This document shows positions 7,952-9,097 of a stretch of DNA of 9,097 bases, piece by piece. Below the pieces are notes generated by a model. The model saw only the letters and a program-made list of their open reading frames with translations. It was not told the DNA's origin and searched no databases. Positions within the stretch are counted from its first letter, which is position 1. Every line of letters begins with the position of its first letter. This DNA is from an uncultured Sutterella sp. (GTDB taxonomy: Bacteria; Pseudomonadota; Gammaproteobacteria; Burkholderiales; Burkholderiaceae_F). The position numbers were made by a program, and so were the translations under genes. The stretch is from positions 1-9,097 of the forward strand of contig URYO01000039.1 in NCBI GenBank assembly GCA_900552195.1, read 5' to 3'.

Positions 7952-9097
7952 TTATTCGGGAAGTTCGAGACCTAAAATGCGGGCCGCCATTTGGGCTTTA
8001 AACATCGCTTCCTCTTCCGTGGCGGCTAAACAAGTGATGTGGCCCATTTTACGTGCATGCCTCGGCTGCTTCTTACCGTAAAGATGCAATTTGAGACCCG
8101 GGATGTCCAGTACTTGGCTCCAATCCGGTTCACGGACGTTTTCGTTTTCATCGAACCAAAGATCTCCGAGCAGGTTGAGCATGACGGACTTAGAAACCTG
8201 AGTCGTATCGCCGAGCGGCAGATTGGCCATGGCGCGAACCTGCTGTTCGTACTGGCTGCAGATGCAGGCATCGATCGTGGCGTGACCGGAGTTGTGCGGT
8301 CTCGGAGCCAATTCGTTAACGACCAGACGTCCGTCGGAAAGTACAAAGAGTTCTGTGCAGAGCACGCCGACATAATCGAGCTTCTCAATGATTTTGGAAG
8401 CGATTTCACGGGCGCGGTTGGTGATGTCTTCGTCTAAACGAGCCGGCATGACGGAAACCGCCAGAATTCCGTTGCGGTGGTAGTTTTCAGACACCGGAAA
8501 AACGGCCACTTCACCCTTGCTGTTGCGGGCGGCGATGACAGAGACTTCTTTAAAGAGCGGCAGGCGCTTTTCTAAAACACAGCGAACTTTACCGAGCTTC
8601 TCAAAAGCCATTGCCAGTTCGCGGCGGTCATTCACCGTAATCTGGCCTTTGCCGTCATAGCCCAAACGGGCGGTTTTTAAGATGGCGGGGAAATAGGGAG
8701 CAGAAGCCTTCTTGAGATCCTCGTCGGATTCGATCAGCAAATGAGGGGCAACGGGAGCGCCGGCAGACTTGATGAAAGACTTTTCATCGAATCGGTCCTG
8801 CGTGATACGGACAGCGTTAGCAGCAGGGCATGTTTCGACGCCCTTAGATGCTAAGAACTCCAGAGCGGCAGCAGGAACGTTTTCAAACTCGGTCGTGACG
8901 GTCTTGCAGAGCGAGGCGAGTTCGGTCAGTGCAGCTTCGTCCGTATAGGGAGCACAGATGTGCTTTTCGGCAACAATGGCGGCCGGGGCGTTTTTATCAG
9001 GCTCCAATACGCAGACGCGGTAGCCTATCGTAGCGGCGGCTTGAGCAAACATGCGGCCTAATTGACCGCCCCCCATGAGTCCGAGCCAGCTGCCGGG
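7952..9097 (-). CDS. purK: N5-carboxyaminoimidazole ribonucleotide synthase, 5' end cut by the window
   Basis: PurK uses ATP and bicarbonate to turn AIR into N5-CAIR in purine synthesis; PurE then rearranges the product. There are 381 codons in the window, an ATP-grasp enzyme. Counting from the Met of G-L-M-G-G-G-Q-L-G-R, features are T-E-F-E-N-V-P at 62-68, L-K-T-A-R-L-G-Y-D-G-K-G at 133-144 (ATP-binding loop), E-K-R-L-P at 169-173, and the metal-binding E242 and N254-E255 followed by L-A-P-R-P-H-N-S-G-H. The frame continues past that Met (9076) to the window edge as P-G-S-W-L-G-L, conserved in Burkholderiales PurK. No ribosome binding site precedes that Met. The true start is therefore outside the window, probably within some 20 codons. 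The stop lies 4 nt before sua5. purE would be expected just upstream. Confidence 0.95.
   Translation of the reverse strand, partial: PGSWLGLMGGGQLGRMFAQAAATIGYRVCVLEPDKNAPAAIVAEKHICAPYTDEAALTELASLCKTVTTEFENVPAAALEFLASKGVETCPAANAVRITQDRFDEKSFIKSAGAPVAPHLLIESDEDLKKASAPYFPAILKTARLGYDGKGQITVNDRRELAMAFEKLGKVRCVLEKRLPLFKEVSVIAARNSKGEVAVFPVSENYHRNGILAVSVMPARLDEDITNRAREIASKIIEKLDYVGVLCTELFVLSDGRLVVNELAPRPHNSGHATIDACICSQYEQQVRAMANLPLGDTTQVSKSVMLNLLGDLWFDENENVREPDWSQVLDIPGLKLHLYGKKQPRHARKMGHITCLAATEEEAMFKAQMAARILGLELPE

Overview
All nine protein genes in this window lie on the minus strand, tightly packed and with no sign of decay. No RNA genes, insertion sequences, CRISPR arrays or phage genes are visible. 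The base composition is moderate. The gene content points to a betaproteobacterium of the order Burkholderiales. The main reasons are the order purK - sua5 - RsuA-family pseudouridine synthase, the trio lemA - ygcG-type TPM gene - short TPM gene, and a PurK that carries an N-terminal P-G-S-W-L-G stretch ahead of the usual G-G-G-Q-L-G-R. A gut-associated family such as Sutterellaceae would fit, but that is inference from family memory and not from a search.

Reading in the direction of transcription (high to low coordinates), the first block is a compact five-gene unit at about 9097-4355. It holds purK (purine synthesis, cut by the window edge), sua5 (tRNA t6A synthesis), an RluF-like 23S rRNA pseudouridine synthase, a ten-helix EamA/DMT transporter, and murI (glutamate racemase, peptidoglycan precursor supply). 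Junctions are a 4-nt gap, two 4-nt stop/start overlaps and an 8-nt overlap, so the five are probably co-transcribed and partly translationally coupled. The mix is housekeeping: nucleotide synthesis, translation fidelity and cell-wall precursors.

A 107-nt gap (4248-4354) with two small inverted repeats separates this from a second block at 4247-1588. That block holds a YdjA-like nitroreductase, the LemA lipoprotein, a membrane-anchored TPM protein of the YgcG type with a glycine-rich tail, and a second, shorter TPM protein with no visible export signal. lemA and the first TPM gene overlap by 35 nt. The ribosome binding site of the second TPM gene lies inside the last glycine codons of the first. 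The joint role of LemA and TPM proteins is poorly known; an envelope function is the usual suggestion.

A 191-nt gap (1397-1587) holds a weak terminator-like hairpin and a candidate extended -10 promoter. It leads to purB (adenylosuccinate lyase), which ends near the left edge. I found no convincing evidence of a previously undescribed system. The most open biology is the LemA-TPM-TPM cassette; the other observations concern gene overlaps, start sites and small dyads.
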